A program made the position numbers and the translations under genes. DNA of 64,000 bases from Aquimarina algicola (GTDB lineage: Bacteria > Bacteroidota > Bacteroidia > Flavobacteriales > Flavobacteriaceae): positions 682,001-746,000 of the forward strand of contig NZ_VFWZ01000002.1 in the NCBI RefSeq assembly GCF_006443095.1, read 5' to 3'. This document shows positions 1 through 7,305 of this stretch, piece after piece (within the stretch, counting starts at the first letter, position 1; each line of letters starts with the position of its first letter). The notes under the pieces were generated by a model. It did not search any database, was not told the origin of the DNA, and saw nothing but the letters and a program-made list of their open reading frames with translations.

Positions 1-1
1 C

Positions 2-1237
2 ATTGCCCGTATTCTCGATATGGTGCAGAATGCCACCGCCCGTAAATCAAAGACTGAACTGTTCATCAGAAAGTTTGCACGGATTTACACACCTATCGTT
101 GTATTTCTAGCTATTGGTCTGACTTTTCTTCCTTATTTCTTTGTTGATGATTACGTGTTTCGTGATTGGTTGTACAGAGCATTAATTTTCTTAGTTATTT
201 CCTGTCCCTGTGCATTGGTTATTTCCATTCCTTTGGGCTATTTCGGTGGTCTGGGTGCAGCATCACGTAACGGTATTTTATTCAAGGGCGCATCCTTTTT
301 GGATGCAATGACCAAAGTGAATACCGTGGTAATGGACAAAACGGGAACTATTACCAAAGGGGTCTTTAAGATTAAGGAAGTGGTCAATACATCCGCTTTC
401 GCGGAAGCGGAATTTATGCAATACTTGATGGCGATGGAAGAACAATCTACTCATCCAATCGCAAAGGCAATATTGGAATATAAAGCTGACGGTGTTGACT
501 TGGAAGCAACTGAAGTTTCTGAAGTTGCTGGAAAAGGCTTAAAAGGAACGGTCAATGGAAGAACCGTTTTGGTCGGTAACAAAGCATTAATGACTTCGAA
601 CAGTATCGAAGTACCCTCTGAAACCGATAGCATTGTAGAATCAATAGTAATGGTTGCCATTGATGGAAAGTTTGCAGGTTATGTAACCATTGCCGATGAA
701 CTGAAGGAAGATGCCCACCAAGCTATTAAGCAAATAAGGGAAGCTGGAATTTCAAAAATCATAATGCTTTCTGGCGATAAAGATTCCATTACGCAACAGG
801 TTTCCAAAGAATTAAATATTGATTGGGCAAAAGGTGGTTTACTACCGGAAGATAAGTTGAACGAGGTTGAAGGGCTCAAAAAACAACCTGAAACGAAAGT
901 AGCCTTTATAGGCGATGGTATTAATGACGCGCCCGTATTGGCAGCAAGTGGTGTAGGTATCGCAATGGGTGGCTTGGGTAGTGATGTTGCCATTGAGACG
1001 GCAGATGTCATCATCCAGACCGACCAACCAAGTAAAATTGCAAGAGCAATTAAAATTGGGCGTTCTACCCGAAAAATTGTTTGGCAGAATATTGGTTTGG
1101 CATTTGGTGTAAAGGCTATCGTACTTATTCTTGGTGCTGGTGGACTGGCAACAATGTGGGAAGCTGTATTTGCCGATGTGGGTGTGGCATTGTTGGCTAT
1201 TTTAAATGCGGTACGATTGCAGAAAATGAAGTGGTAA
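2..1237 (+). CDS. Heavy-metal P1B-type ATPase (Cd/Zn/Pb exporter), 5'-partial
   Basis: C-terminal 411 residues of a metal-exporting P-type ATPase; the reading frame is open to the left edge, so the N-terminal metal-binding domain and first membrane helices are missing. Visible motifs in order: the CPC metal-transfer motif in the sixth helix (SCPCALV), the phosphorylated aspartate in DKTGTITKG, the HP motif of the nucleotide-binding domain (STHPIAKAI), and the hinge GDGINDAP, followed by two C-terminal helices. The CPC plus HP combination is that of the P1B subgroup exporting divalent soft metals (CadA/ZntA) rather than copper, although the substrate is inferred. It is probably ICE cargo, matching the mercury-type operon at 5.9-7.1 kb. 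No frameshift is seen in the part present. Confidence 0.93.
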   Translation: MARILDMVQNATARKSKTELFIRKFARIYTPIVVFLAIGLTFLPYFFVDDYVFRDWLYRALIFLVISCPCALVISIPLGYFGGLGAASRNGILFKGASFLDAMTKVNTVVMDKTGTITKGVFKIKEVVNTSAFAEAEFMQYLMAMEEQSTHPIAKAILEYKADGVDLEATEVSEVAGKGLKGTVNGRTVLVGNKALMTSNSIEVPSETDSIVESIVMVAIDGKFAGYVTIADELKEDAHQAIKQIREAGISKIIMLSGDKDSITQQVSKELNIDWAKGGLLPEDKLNEVEGLKKQPETKVAFIGDGINDAPVLAASGVGIAMGGLGSDVAIETADVIIQTDQPSKIARAIKIGRSTRKIVWQNIGLAFGVKAIVLILGAGGLATMWEAVFADVGVALLAILNAVRLQKMKW

Positions 1238-1329
1238 GAATCATAGAATTTTTCCCATTGAAGTTACCAGAATGAAAATTGATTACCAATAATAACCGTT
1301 ATATTGTAGGTCACAACAAGTCCTATTTT

Positions 1330-1815
1330 ATGATACATATAATCACAACAGGCGGTACAATTGAGGGGTTGGACTATAGCGAAAAAAATAGCCAGAACCA
1401 AGAAAGCAAAATCTCTATTGAGAACTTTTTTAGGCCGGCGAATGTCTCATTTTCCTATACCATTGAAAGTGTTTTGAATAAAGACAGCCGCTCTATAACA
1501 GATGAAGACCGCCAGCTATTGGTAGATAAAATTAAAGCTACAAGCGCAGAAAAAATAGTATTAACCCACGGTACTTTCACTATGGAAGATACCGCAAAAT
1601 ATATCGGAAACCTTAACCTAAATAAAACGATTGTCTTGGTTGGCTCATTTGTTTTAGGCACATCCAATGGTACAGACGCCCCTTTTAATTTAGGTTATGC
1701 AATATGCTCAGTTCAATTTCTAAAAGCAGATGTATATGTGGCAATGAATGGCACTATATTTCATTGGAAGAATGTGACAAAAAATTTAGAAACCAACAAA
1801 TTTGAGCAGCGATGA
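1330..1815 (+). CDS. Short asparaginase N-terminal-domain-like protein
   Basis: A 161-residue protein matching only the N-terminal half of type I/II L-asparaginases: the glycine-rich TTGGTIEG at residues 5-12 (first catalytic threonine region) and THGTFTMEDTA around residue 80, equivalent to the HGTDTM motif. The aspartate normally in HGTD is replaced by phenylalanine, and the C-terminal domain of the usual enzyme of about 330 residues is absent, so full asparaginase activity is doubtful. I chose the ATG at 1330 because the TTGGT strand normally begins within a few residues of the start; an upstream in-frame alternative at 1279 is a non-ATG codon. It lies 93 bp after the metal ATPase gene and ends 9 bp before the LuxR-type gene, so it may be co-transcribed with both. 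Confidence 0.7.
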   Translation: MIHIITTGGTIEGLDYSEKNSQNQESKISIENFFRPANVSFSYTIESVLNKDSRSITDEDRQLLVDKIKATSAEKIVLTHGTFTMEDTAKYIGNLNLNKTIVLVGSFVLGTSNGTDAPFNLGYAICSVQFLKADVYVAMNGTIFHWKNVTKNLETNKFEQR

Positions 1816-1824
1816 AAAAGATAA

Positions 1825-2742
1825 ATGTTTGGTACATCAATACATTGGACGACTTTTTTCTATCTTTTATTAGATACGGTCATTGTATTGTTCACACTCT
1901 ACTATTCAACTCGAAAAGATTCAAGTGGTTATAAGCGATTTTTATCTTTGGGTATTTTATTTATTACCTATAATTTAACAGGTGGATTTTTGCCAATTAA
2001 GAATTTTCCTGGTCCTCTCATTCTTCAGTACATCATAACTTACGGCGTTGCCATAACTCTATGCGTTTATATAGTTTACTACCTCTATAAAGAATATGAT
2101 ATCATTGTATTAAAGTACAATTCTTCTATTAGAAATTTAGCGATTTTGTCTTCTGGAAGTTTTATTATACTATTTTTAATCCCATACTTTTTTACCTATT
2201 CCTTAGACGCTTCAAGGTTACTTTTTACCATACCTATTTCTGTTCTTGCCTTTGTGTTTTTAGGTATGTTTTATGAAAGAATTTCCCATCCAAACAATCC
2301 AAATGAATACATCCTACGTCGTAATAGGTTATCAATGATTAGCGTGACAAGTATTGCGTTGTTACCTATACTAACCTTAATTGGGGATTTTCAATGGTTG
2401 ACTTTTACTGTTATGAACGCGGCTTTTTATGCCATAACGATTATTGAAATAGACCGACATTTATATTTTTTGGAAAACAAGACCAAAATGTATGAAGTAT
2501 TTGCAATGAGTAAGGAACAGGCAATTAACTCAGCAGAAACAAAAATAATCTACGAAAACTTGACACGAAGGGAAATAGAAATTACTTTATCTATTCTGAG
2601 CAATCTTAGTTACAAACAAATAGCCAAAGATTTATTCATTGCCGAAAGTACTGTCTCTAAACACGCTTCTAATATCTATAAAAAAACTGGTGTAAAAAAT
2701 AGAAGGCAATTCATTAGTCGATATCGAAAAAAGGCGAAGTAG
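1825..2742 (+). CDS. Membrane-bound LuxR/GerE-type transcriptional regulator
   Basis: The first about 215 residues form some seven hydrophobic segments separated by short charged loops (an integral-membrane sensor of no family I can name). The last about 65 residues are a GerE/LuxR helix-turn-helix: LTRREIEITLSILSNLSYKQ leads into the recognition helix in AESTVSKHASNIYKKTG. A DNA-binding output tethered to a multi-spanning membrane module is common in Bacteroidota, where the signal is usually unknown. The gene begins 9 bp after the asparaginase-like gene, suggesting translation coupling. There is no receiver domain, so it is not a classical response regulator. Confidence 0.8.
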   Translation: MFGTSIHWTTFFYLLLDTVIVLFTLYYSTRKDSSGYKRFLSLGILFITYNLTGGFLPIKNFPGPLILQYIITYGVAITLCVYIVYYLYKEYDIIVLKYNSSIRNLAILSSGSFIILFLIPYFFTYSLDASRLLFTIPISVLAFVFLGMFYERISHPNNPNEYILRRNRLSMISVTSIALLPILTLIGDFQWLTFTVMNAAFYAITIIEIDRHLYFLENKTKMYEVFAMSKEQAINSAETKIIYENLTRREIEITLSILSNLSYKQIAKDLFIAESTVSKHASNIYKKTGVKNRRQFISRYRKKAK

Positions 2743-2767
2743 CGTTGTTCCTGATACCATAGCAATT

Positions 2768-2812
2768 ACCGTAGGAAAATACGGTTTATTCCGTACATAT
2801 CTACGGAATAAA
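2768..2812. repeat. Two nested inverted repeats built on ACCGTA/TACGGT
   Basis: Two adjacent palindromes, each with a 6-bp spacer: ACCGTA (2768-2773) / TACGGT (2780-2785), and TTTATTCCGTA (2785-2795) / TACGGAATAAA (2802-2812). The second has perfect 11-bp arms. They share a CCGTA/TACGG core with palindromes at 3884 and 4022 on the other side of the rteC-like gene, so they look like binding sites for one protein rather than a plain terminator; no T-run follows directly. Confidence 0.6.
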
Positions 2813-3001
2813 ATACCCTTCTTTCAAAATTATGTTATTACATTTCAGTTGTTCTTTGGCCGCCCTTTGTCGTAAAAACTTCTACTTTCAAGTACCTGTC
2901 CCACACATTCGCAACTAAAGAATTCTAACAACCACTAACAACCCATCCAAACTAAGACCACCCGCAGTAATGTCGGTGTTTAACTGTATTTATGGCTATA
3001 A

Positions 3002-3838
3002 ATGGATTTAGAATCACTAGGCGAAAATCTTCTCGTAGAATTAGACGGGATAAGGCTCGAAAATCTTCCGATTTTGGAACTATCCTATCGTTCCATCGAG
3101 TTAAGTAGAAATTTGCTTACCGTTTTTAAAAGAAATATTTTGGCTAATGATTTTAAAAGCGTTGATGATGAAATTGATTTCTTTAAAAAAATAAAACAAG
3201 TACCATTAATTAAACTTATATACTTCTCAGAGATTCATTCTTTTGAAATTCAATTTCCTAAAGCTGATAGAGCTGCCCAACTAAAATTTGTAAAAAAGAA
3301 GATTGGTAAACTAAATCGCTTTTTTCTTTATAATCTTGACTTTGGCCAATATGTAAAATCTGGGGCAACCCATTTTGATAAGACATATTACACAAGAGAC
3401 CATCTCGATAAGTATCACATCACTACTTCTAAATTCTATTTTCAAGACCCTGATTTTTGTACGCCAAGAGATATGCTTTTAGGAAAGTTCAAGGCCTATA
3501 CTTCCCTTATTAATTATATGGACCAAAAGAAACATTCTATTAAAAATAGATTGAATGGTTTTAGTGTGAATATAAAACCTACTGAAAAAATTATTTGGCC
3601 ATTTACAAATACAGATTGGGTTGAGCTGCTCTACGCACTATGCGCAAAAGGTCTCGGGAAGCAGGACAATAAAAGTATTATGCAACTTTCTAGAAAGTTG
3701 CAACAGATATTTGATTTTGAACCCAAAGACATCTACAAAACCTTTCAAGACATCAAAAATCGTAAAAACAGCCGAACATTGTTCCTTGACCAGCTGATTG
3801 CTTCCCTTCTTTCAGAAATGGATAAAAGCGAGGAATAG
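3002..3838 (+). CDS. RteC-like regulator of conjugative element excision/transfer
   Basis: 278 residues resembling the RteC domain family: a helical N-terminal half (about 1-150) and a C-terminal region containing CTPRDMLLGKFKAYTSLINY and WPFTNTDWVELLYALCAKGL, the latter typical of RteC proteins. In the Bacteroides element CTnDOT, RteC is a DNA-binding activator that binds inverted repeats upstream of the excision operon (xis2c onward) and switches excision on. The layout here is the same: the next gene downstream (4159) is an excisionase-type HTH protein, with palindromes between the two. RteA/RteB two-component partners are not seen in the window, so the upstream signal may differ from CTnDOT's tetracycline induction. 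Confidence 0.75.
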   Translation: MDLESLGENLLVELDGIRLENLPILELSYRSIELSRNLLTVFKRNILANDFKSVDDEIDFFKKIKQVPLIKLIYFSEIHSFEIQFPKADRAAQLKFVKKKIGKLNRFFLYNLDFGQYVKSGATHFDKTYYTRDHLDKYHITTSKFYFQDPDFCTPRDMLLGKFKAYTSLINYMDQKKHSIKNRLNGFSVNIKPTEKIIWPFTNTDWVELLYALCAKGLGKQDNKSIMQLSRKLQQIFDFEPKDIYKTFQDIKNRKNSRTLFLDQLIASLLSEMDKSEE

Positions 3839-3883
3839 TCGCTAACCATTCTCATTTACCTATCCTTTTATCTGCTAAAATAA

Positions 3884-3910
3884 GACCGTACTACGGTTGA
3901 CCTACGGTAA
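3884..3910. promoter_or_regulatory. Palindrome GACCGTA-N-TACGGTT plus extra TACGGT half-site
   Basis: GACCGTA (3884-3890), one central base, TACGGTT (3892-3898), then a further TACGGTAA half-site at 3903-3910. It is one mismatch away from the perfect palindrome at 4022-4036. Its place between an rteC-like gene and a xis-type gene makes it a candidate RteC-type operator (inference). Confidence 0.5.
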
Positions 3911-4021
3911 TTAGATTCTCATCCTCTTTTCCATAAATTTTGGTACAATTTAAAGTTCAATTAATAGTGCAAACACCTCAAAACACCCTAAAACTAATCA
4001 AATTTCAAAATGTTAAATTTT

Positions 4022-4036
4022 GACCGTAGTACGGTC
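4022..4036. promoter_or_regulatory. Perfect palindrome GACCGTA-G-TACGGTC, candidate activator site
   Basis: Seven-base arms GACCGTA and TACGGTC around one central base. The centre is about 130 bp upstream of the HTH gene at 4159 and 138 bp from the sister palindrome. The shared core with the 2768 and 3884 sites suggests one regulator acting on both sides of the rteC-like gene. The whole 320-bp gap 3839-4158 holds no gene. Confidence 0.5.
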
Positions 4037-4098
4037 GTACTGGGGAATAAAATCCATTAAAGCTGTTCAAATTTGTAGAACGAAAGTCAAATCAGGTC

Positions 4099-4138
4099 AG
4101 AGGCTATCAAATTAGTTGATAGCGATGCGATAGCCTCT
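4099..4138 (+). promoter_or_regulatory. Leader with two mutually exclusive hairpins (attenuator-like)
   Basis: A 10-bp stem AGAGGCTATC (4099-4108) / GATAGCCTCT (4129-4138) followed by TTTCTTT looks like a weak terminator ending 20 bp before the next start codon. Its left arm can instead pair as GCTATCAA (4103-4110) with TTGATAGC (4116-4123) across a 5-base loop. The two pairings share bases and cannot coexist, the layout expected of an attenuation switch in front of the xis-type gene. Regulation is inferred, not shown. Confidence 0.5.
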
Positions 4139-4158
4139 TTCTTTAAAACCGTTCTATT

Positions 4159-4443
4159 ATGCCGACAAGTATTATTACCACAGACGACCTTCGAGATTTC
4201 AAAATGGAATTACTCGATGACATCAAAAAACTATTATCCAAACAAGCTACTGGAAAACTGAAACGGTATCTCAAATCTTCTGAGGTTATGGACTTGTTAC
4301 AAGTCAGTCCAGGCACTTTGCAAAATCTTCGTATCAATGGCACTTTGCCCTATACCAAAGTAGGCGGTATTATCTACTACGATGCCGAGGAAATTCAAAA
4401 TATAATGACCGCCAACCGTGTACAGCACGGTTCAAATTCTTAA
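4159..4443 (+). CDS. Excisionase-type helix-turn-helix protein
   Basis: A 94-residue basic protein. Residues about 38-85 (RYLKSSEVMDLLQVSPGTLQ onward to YYDAEEIQNIM) form the MerR-like winged HTH of the HTH_17/excisionase family; the tryptophan-free variant with YTKVGGIIYYD is typical of Xis-like proteins of Bacteroidetes elements. The N-terminus is a short coiled segment. Position immediately downstream of an rteC-like gene and upstream of the replication-type gene parallels the CTnDOT excision operon (xis2c/xis2d), so a role in excision or in activating element genes is likely. It ends 3 bp before the next start, so the two are almost certainly co-transcribed. Confidence 0.75.
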   Translation: MPTSIITTDDLRDFKMELLDDIKKLLSKQATGKLKRYLKSSEVMDLLQVSPGTLQNLRINGTLPYTKVGGIIYYDAEEIQNIMTANRVQHGSNS

Positions 4444-4446
4444 GTA

Positions 4447-5199
4447 ATGAACTATATAAAGCTACTTAATGCGGCTTTTGAAAAGTTCTATTTTGATGAC
4501 CGCCTAAATCCTACCCATATCAGTCTGTATATGGCGCTGTTCCAAGAATGGAACAGTAGTCGCTTTGCGGATGAATTTTATGTAAACCGTAGAGATTTGA
4601 TGCGTTGTGCTAAAATAGGCTCAAAATCCACTTACCATCGTTGTGTTACTGATTTGGACTCGTGGCTTTATCTATCCTATTTCCCATCTAATAATCCATA
4701 CAAGGGCAGTAAAATCAAGATGTCCATTATTGGGACAAGTGATGAACCAGATGTGAGACGGTACAATCCCACATTAGAACTGCTTGCGGAACAGTACTAT
4801 CCCATACGTGAACCAGTTGTGGGACAGTACCATCCCATAAATGGACAGGTTGTAGACCCACACCGTCCCATAGGTGGACAAGCATTGGTATCTACTACAA
4901 ACAATATCAAACAAGAAAACTGTACTAAACAACCAAAGGGCTGGCAGGCCGTAATTGATTTTTTTATTGAAAAAGGTTTTAATGCCGATGAAGGAAAAAA
5001 ATTCTACGAGCATTATGAAACTAGGAACTGGCAAACTAGCGATGGTCAACAAATTCGTGATTGGCGAGCTTTGGCCACAAACTGGATGGATAGAACTGAG
5101 CTTTTCGAAGAAGAAAACAAAGCAAACAAAAACCAAGCGTCCCAAATCAAGGACAACTTGCGAACCACTAAAAACAAAGATTATGGACAACCCCTCTAA
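4447..5199 (+). CDS. Replication-type DNA-binding protein of the element, with four 11-residue repeats
   Basis: A 250-residue protein of a kind common in flavobacterial conjugative elements beside DnaC-like ATPases. The N-terminal about 100 residues look like a winged-helix domain (LNPTHISLYMALFQEWN, RRDLMRCAKIGSKSTYHR). Residues 106-149 are four tandem 11-residue repeats starting YNP, YYP, YHP and HRP. The C-terminal part, with a GWQAVIDFFIEKGFN segment and a RDWRALATNWM segment, resembles the DnaD/DnaB2-type primosome tail that binds ssDNA and recruits the loader. Overlap by 17 bp with the DnaC-like gene supports a joint role in replicating the excised element or priming its complementary strand. 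The function is inferred from architecture and neighbours. Confidence 0.6.
   Translation: MNYIKLLNAAFEKFYFDDRLNPTHISLYMALFQEWNSSRFADEFYVNRRDLMRCAKIGSKSTYHRCVTDLDSWLYLSYFPSNNPYKGSKIKMSIIGTSDEPDVRRYNPTLELLAEQYYPIREPVVGQYHPINGQVVDPHRPIGGQALVSTTNNIKQENCTKQPKGWQAVIDFFIEKGFNADEGKKFYEHYETRNWQTSDGQQIRDWRALATNWMDRTELFEEENKANKNQASQIKDNLRTTKNKDYGQPL
4762..4893 (+). repeat. Four tandem 33-bp repeats inside the replication-type gene
   Basis: Units start at 4762, 4795, 4828 and 4861. Each carries CCCAYA at the same offset (4768, 4801, 4834, 4867), and three carry a TG(G/A)AC block seven or eight bases later. The period is exactly 33 bp, i.e. 11 codons and close to three helical turns. It encodes a proline/glutamine-rich linker but could also act as iterons. 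Confidence 0.75.
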
Positions 5200-5845
5200 A
5201 ATTATTGAAGGTGGCGTAGAATATTCACTGGGAAAATTTGACGGCAAAAGCGTTGTCTATGACTTTCCAAAAATTTTGATTTACCTGAATGCAAAAGGAA
5301 AACTATTGTTTGGCAAGAAATTCAGAATCTATGAAGAAGACAAAAACATACTGCTTAAACTTTGTTCATACTTTATTAAGGATAAAGAGAACTGTTCTAC
5401 TTACGGGATTGACATTGACAAAGGTATTTTACTTTCTGGACCTGTTGGATGTGGCAAAACCAGCCTTATGAAATTACTACGTCACATAGTTCCGTTGCAG
5501 CGCCCTTACGAAATGATTCCTTGCCGGAATGTAACTTTTGGTTTTAACCACCTTGGCTTTAAAACTGTTGAAGAATACGGCAATACTAAATTCTATTGCT
5601 TTGATGATTTGGGCGTTGAACCGGCTGGACGATTTTATGGGAAAGATTTGAACGTAATGGGCGAAGTACTCTTATCCAGATATGAACTCTATCTCGATAC
5701 CAAACACAAAATCAAAACTCACGCTACCACAAACCTAAATGCTGAAGAATTGGAAGAACGCTATGGAAATCGTGTTCGTAGCAGAATGCGAGAACTGTTT
5801 AATTTAATTGCCTTTGATAAAGGTGCTGGTGATAAAAGGAAATGA
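5183..5845 (+). CDS. DnaC-like helicase-loader ATPase
   Basis: 220 residues of the IstB/DnaC AAA+ family: Walker A in LLSGPVGCGKTSL (about residues 78-90), Walker B in FYCFDDLGVE, sensor-1 asparagine in HATTNLNAEELEERYG, and the arginine-finger region NRVRSRMRELFN. I chose the ATG at 5183 (MDNPSKII) because the longer upstream frame overlaps the previous gene by more than 200 bp and has no family similarity; the 17-bp overlap kept here is typical of coupled genes. DnaC-type loaders place the host DnaB helicase on DNA; paired with the preceding primosome-like protein it probably initiates replication of the excised element. Confidence 0.8.
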   Translation: MDNPSKIIEGGVEYSLGKFDGKSVVYDFPKILIYLNAKGKLLFGKKFRIYEEDKNILLKLCSYFIKDKENCSTYGIDIDKGILLSGPVGCGKTSLMKLLRHIVPLQRPYEMIPCRNVTFGFNHLGFKTVEEYGNTKFYCFDDLGVEPAGRFYGKDLNVMGEVLLSRYELYLDTKHKIKTHATTNLNAEELEERYGNRVRSRMRELFNLIAFDKGAGDKRK

Positions 5846-5920
5846 TTAATGTGCTTTTTTATGAATACGTTGCACAAACGGTTATTAAATATATTGACTT
5901 AAAGTCTAGTTGGAAAATTT

Positions 5921-6127
5921 TCAACAACAACTTTTATTTTCCTGAATAGGTGGACAGGCTACAGTTCCGAATGAGCAATAAACGCAACAATCGCCTTCAT
6001 TTGGTTTCAAAACCATTTTACAATTCTCACATTCGTAAAAGAATCGACAAGCATTTGTCGGCATATCTTCTAATTTTTGATATCCACAGTTCGGACAGGT
6101 AATCTCTGATTTTAACTGAACTTCCAT
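5921..6127 (-). CDS. GDCCVxC-motif zinc-ribbon-like small protein
   Basis: A 68-residue cysteine-rich protein with CPNCGY (residues 11-16), CENCK, the signature GDCCVYCSFG and a terminal CPPIQENKSCC. This matches the small family annotated GDCCVxC (seleno)protein; this copy has cysteine, with no in-frame UGA. Members repeatedly sit beside mercury transport genes, as here, where it starts 4 bp after merTP ends. A metal-binding or metal-relay role is likely, but no activity is established. It is the last gene of the arsR-merTP operon. Confidence 0.75.
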   Translation of the reverse strand: MEVQLKSEITCPNCGYQKLEDMPTNACRFFYECENCKMVLKPNEGDCCVYCSFGTVACPPIQENKSCC

Positions 6128-6131
6128 TAGT

Positions 6132-6725
6132 TTATTTTTTATCGGTCACTTTATAACCTGTTGAGCTAATTGCTTTCTCAATTTCCGTTTCATTAGTTTT
6201 GGTTTTGTCAAATTCAATGATTGCATTTCCTTTTTCATAGGATACTTTTGAGGTTACAATTCCGTCCAGTTTATTTACTTCGTGGTTGACGTGTTCCTCA
6301 CAACCTGTGCAGGTCATTCCGCTGATTTTGAATTCAGTCGTTTTAATATCTGATTTGTTAACTACGATAATTTGCTTTTCTGTATTTGCGTAAAAAATTC
6401 TTGAATAGTATGGGAATGCCAACATCACGAATGCAAAAACAGTTATCATTCCTAAGAACTTTTTTGACTGAATAAATTTTGGTTTTTCCTCCATTTCACA
6501 TTCGCAATCAATTTCTTTTTGAGGCTTTAGTTTTAGATACCAAGCAAAACAAAGAACTAAAATCGTAAGCCCGATTAGGTAAGGTCTAAAAGGTTCTATC
6601 CAAGAGAATGTTGAAGCAATTCCGCTTGTACCGGCGACTAGAGCCAAAACAGGCGTAATACAGCATAAGGAAGCTGTAATTGCTGTGAGTAAACCTGCTC
6701 CAATTAATTTGTTTTCACTTTTCAT
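6132..6725 (-). CDS. merTP: Fused mercuric transporter MerTP
   Basis: 197 residues combining an inner-membrane MerT-like part (three helices; the Cys pair in ITASLCCITPVLAL at residues about 16-29) with a C-terminal heavy-metal-associated domain carrying GMTCTGCEEH (about residues 134-143), normally the separate periplasmic MerP. The known role is uptake of Hg(II), which is only useful with a MerA reductase; no merA is visible here, so it may be encoded outside the window, or the transporter may serve another metal. Start and preceding stop overlap by 4 bp with arsR, indicating coupling. A cysteine-rich loop CECEME lies between helices. Confidence 0.82.
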   Translation of the reverse strand: MKSENKLIGAGLLTAITASLCCITPVLALVAGTSGIASTFSWIEPFRPYLIGLTILVLCFAWYLKLKPQKEIDCECEMEEKPKFIQSKKFLGMITVFAFVMLAFPYYSRIFYANTEKQIIVVNKSDIKTTEFKISGMTCTGCEEHVNHEVNKLDGIVTSKVSYEKGNAIIEFDKTKTNETEIEKAISSTGYKVTDKK

Positions 6726-7096
6726 ATCGCTTCTAAAACTTTGTTCTTATCAAGTATTTCAAAAAACGGATTGAGTAGTTTTTCATATCCAGAGGTTAAT
6801 GAGTAATAAATTGTTTGGGCTTCCCTTTCTGTTTCCAAAAGACCTCGGTCTTTCATTTTTCTTAAATGTTGGGAAATGGCAGAAATGTTCATTCCAAGAA
6901 TATCACTTAAATCACAAACGCAAAGTCTCTCTTCTTCAAAGAGCAGGTATAGTATTTTAAGTCTTACGCTATTCCCAACCAATGAAAGTCCATTCGCTAA
7001 ATAATCAAAAGATTCGCTTAGTTCTGAAACTGTGTTTTTACAACGATTTATTTGTTCTAAATCAGCCTGTTGTCTTATACAAGAATTATTTTCCAT
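6722..7096 (-). CDS. ArsR/SmtB-family metal-responsive repressor
   Basis: A 124-residue winged-helix repressor. The metal-sensing ERLCVCDLSDIL (ELCVCDL-type, two cysteines) sits in the third helix, followed by the recognition helix NISAISQHLRKMKDRGLLE and the wing segment EREAQTIYYSL. Proteins of this type leave DNA on binding As(III), Cd, Pb or Hg. It is the first gene of arsR-merTP-GDCCVxC and has a 9+2+9 palindrome overlapping the promoter (7121-7140), so autorepression is likely. Extra N-terminal cysteines (NNSCIRQQ and NRCKN) might add a second metal site. The inducer is inferred from merTP, not proven. Confidence 0.85.
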   Translation of the reverse strand: MENNSCIRQQADLEQINRCKNTVSELSESFDYLANGLSLVGNSVRLKILYLLFEEERLCVCDLSDILGMNISAISQHLRKMKDRGLLETEREAQTIYYSLTSGYEKLLNPFFEILDKNKVLEAI

Positions 7097-7100
7097 AAAA

Positions 7101-7140
7101 CAAAGTTACATTAATTTATTATTTAAGCAAATGCTTAAAT
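7101..7140 (-). promoter_or_regulatory. arsR-merTP promoter with overlapping operator, near-leaderless
   Basis: On the minus strand a Bacteroidetes -7 box TAACTTTG (7101-7108) and a -33 TTG (7128-7130) are spaced by 19 bp. The ATG lies only four bases beyond the -7 box, so the transcript would be leaderless or nearly so. The palindrome ATTTAAGCA-AA-TGCTTAAAT (7121-7140) covers the -33 element, the expected position for a repressor blocking RNA polymerase. Confidence 0.62.
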
Positions 7141-7199
7141 ATAAAATATAATCACAGAGGAATCTTTGAATATAGCTGCTTACGATAAGCGGAAGTAAT

Positions 7200-7298
7200 C
7201 TAGCTTTTGAAGGATTTATACAATAAAATCACTTCAGAAATAAATTGTACCACAACGGCTTTTAAACTTTTGGTTATCTCTAAAAATAAATCTTTCAT
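7200..7298 (-). CDS. Possible 32-residue peptide after the amidase gene
   Basis: An ATG at 7298 lies seven bases after the amidase stop and opens a 32-codon frame (MKDLFLEITKSLKAVVVQFI and on), with an amphipathic to hydrophobic helix and a basic end. Tight spacing suggests coupled translation, but there is no recognisable family and the length gives little coding evidence. It could be a membrane-associated peptide or chance. Confidence 0.28.
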   Translation of the reverse strand: MKDLFLEITKSLKAVVVQFISEVILLYKSFKS

Positions 7299-7305
7299 AA
7301 TCGTA

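Noticed and set aside
1081..1275. Open frame with many C, W and G codons on the plus strand
   Set aside because: It lies inside the metal ATPase gene in another frame and has an implausible composition.
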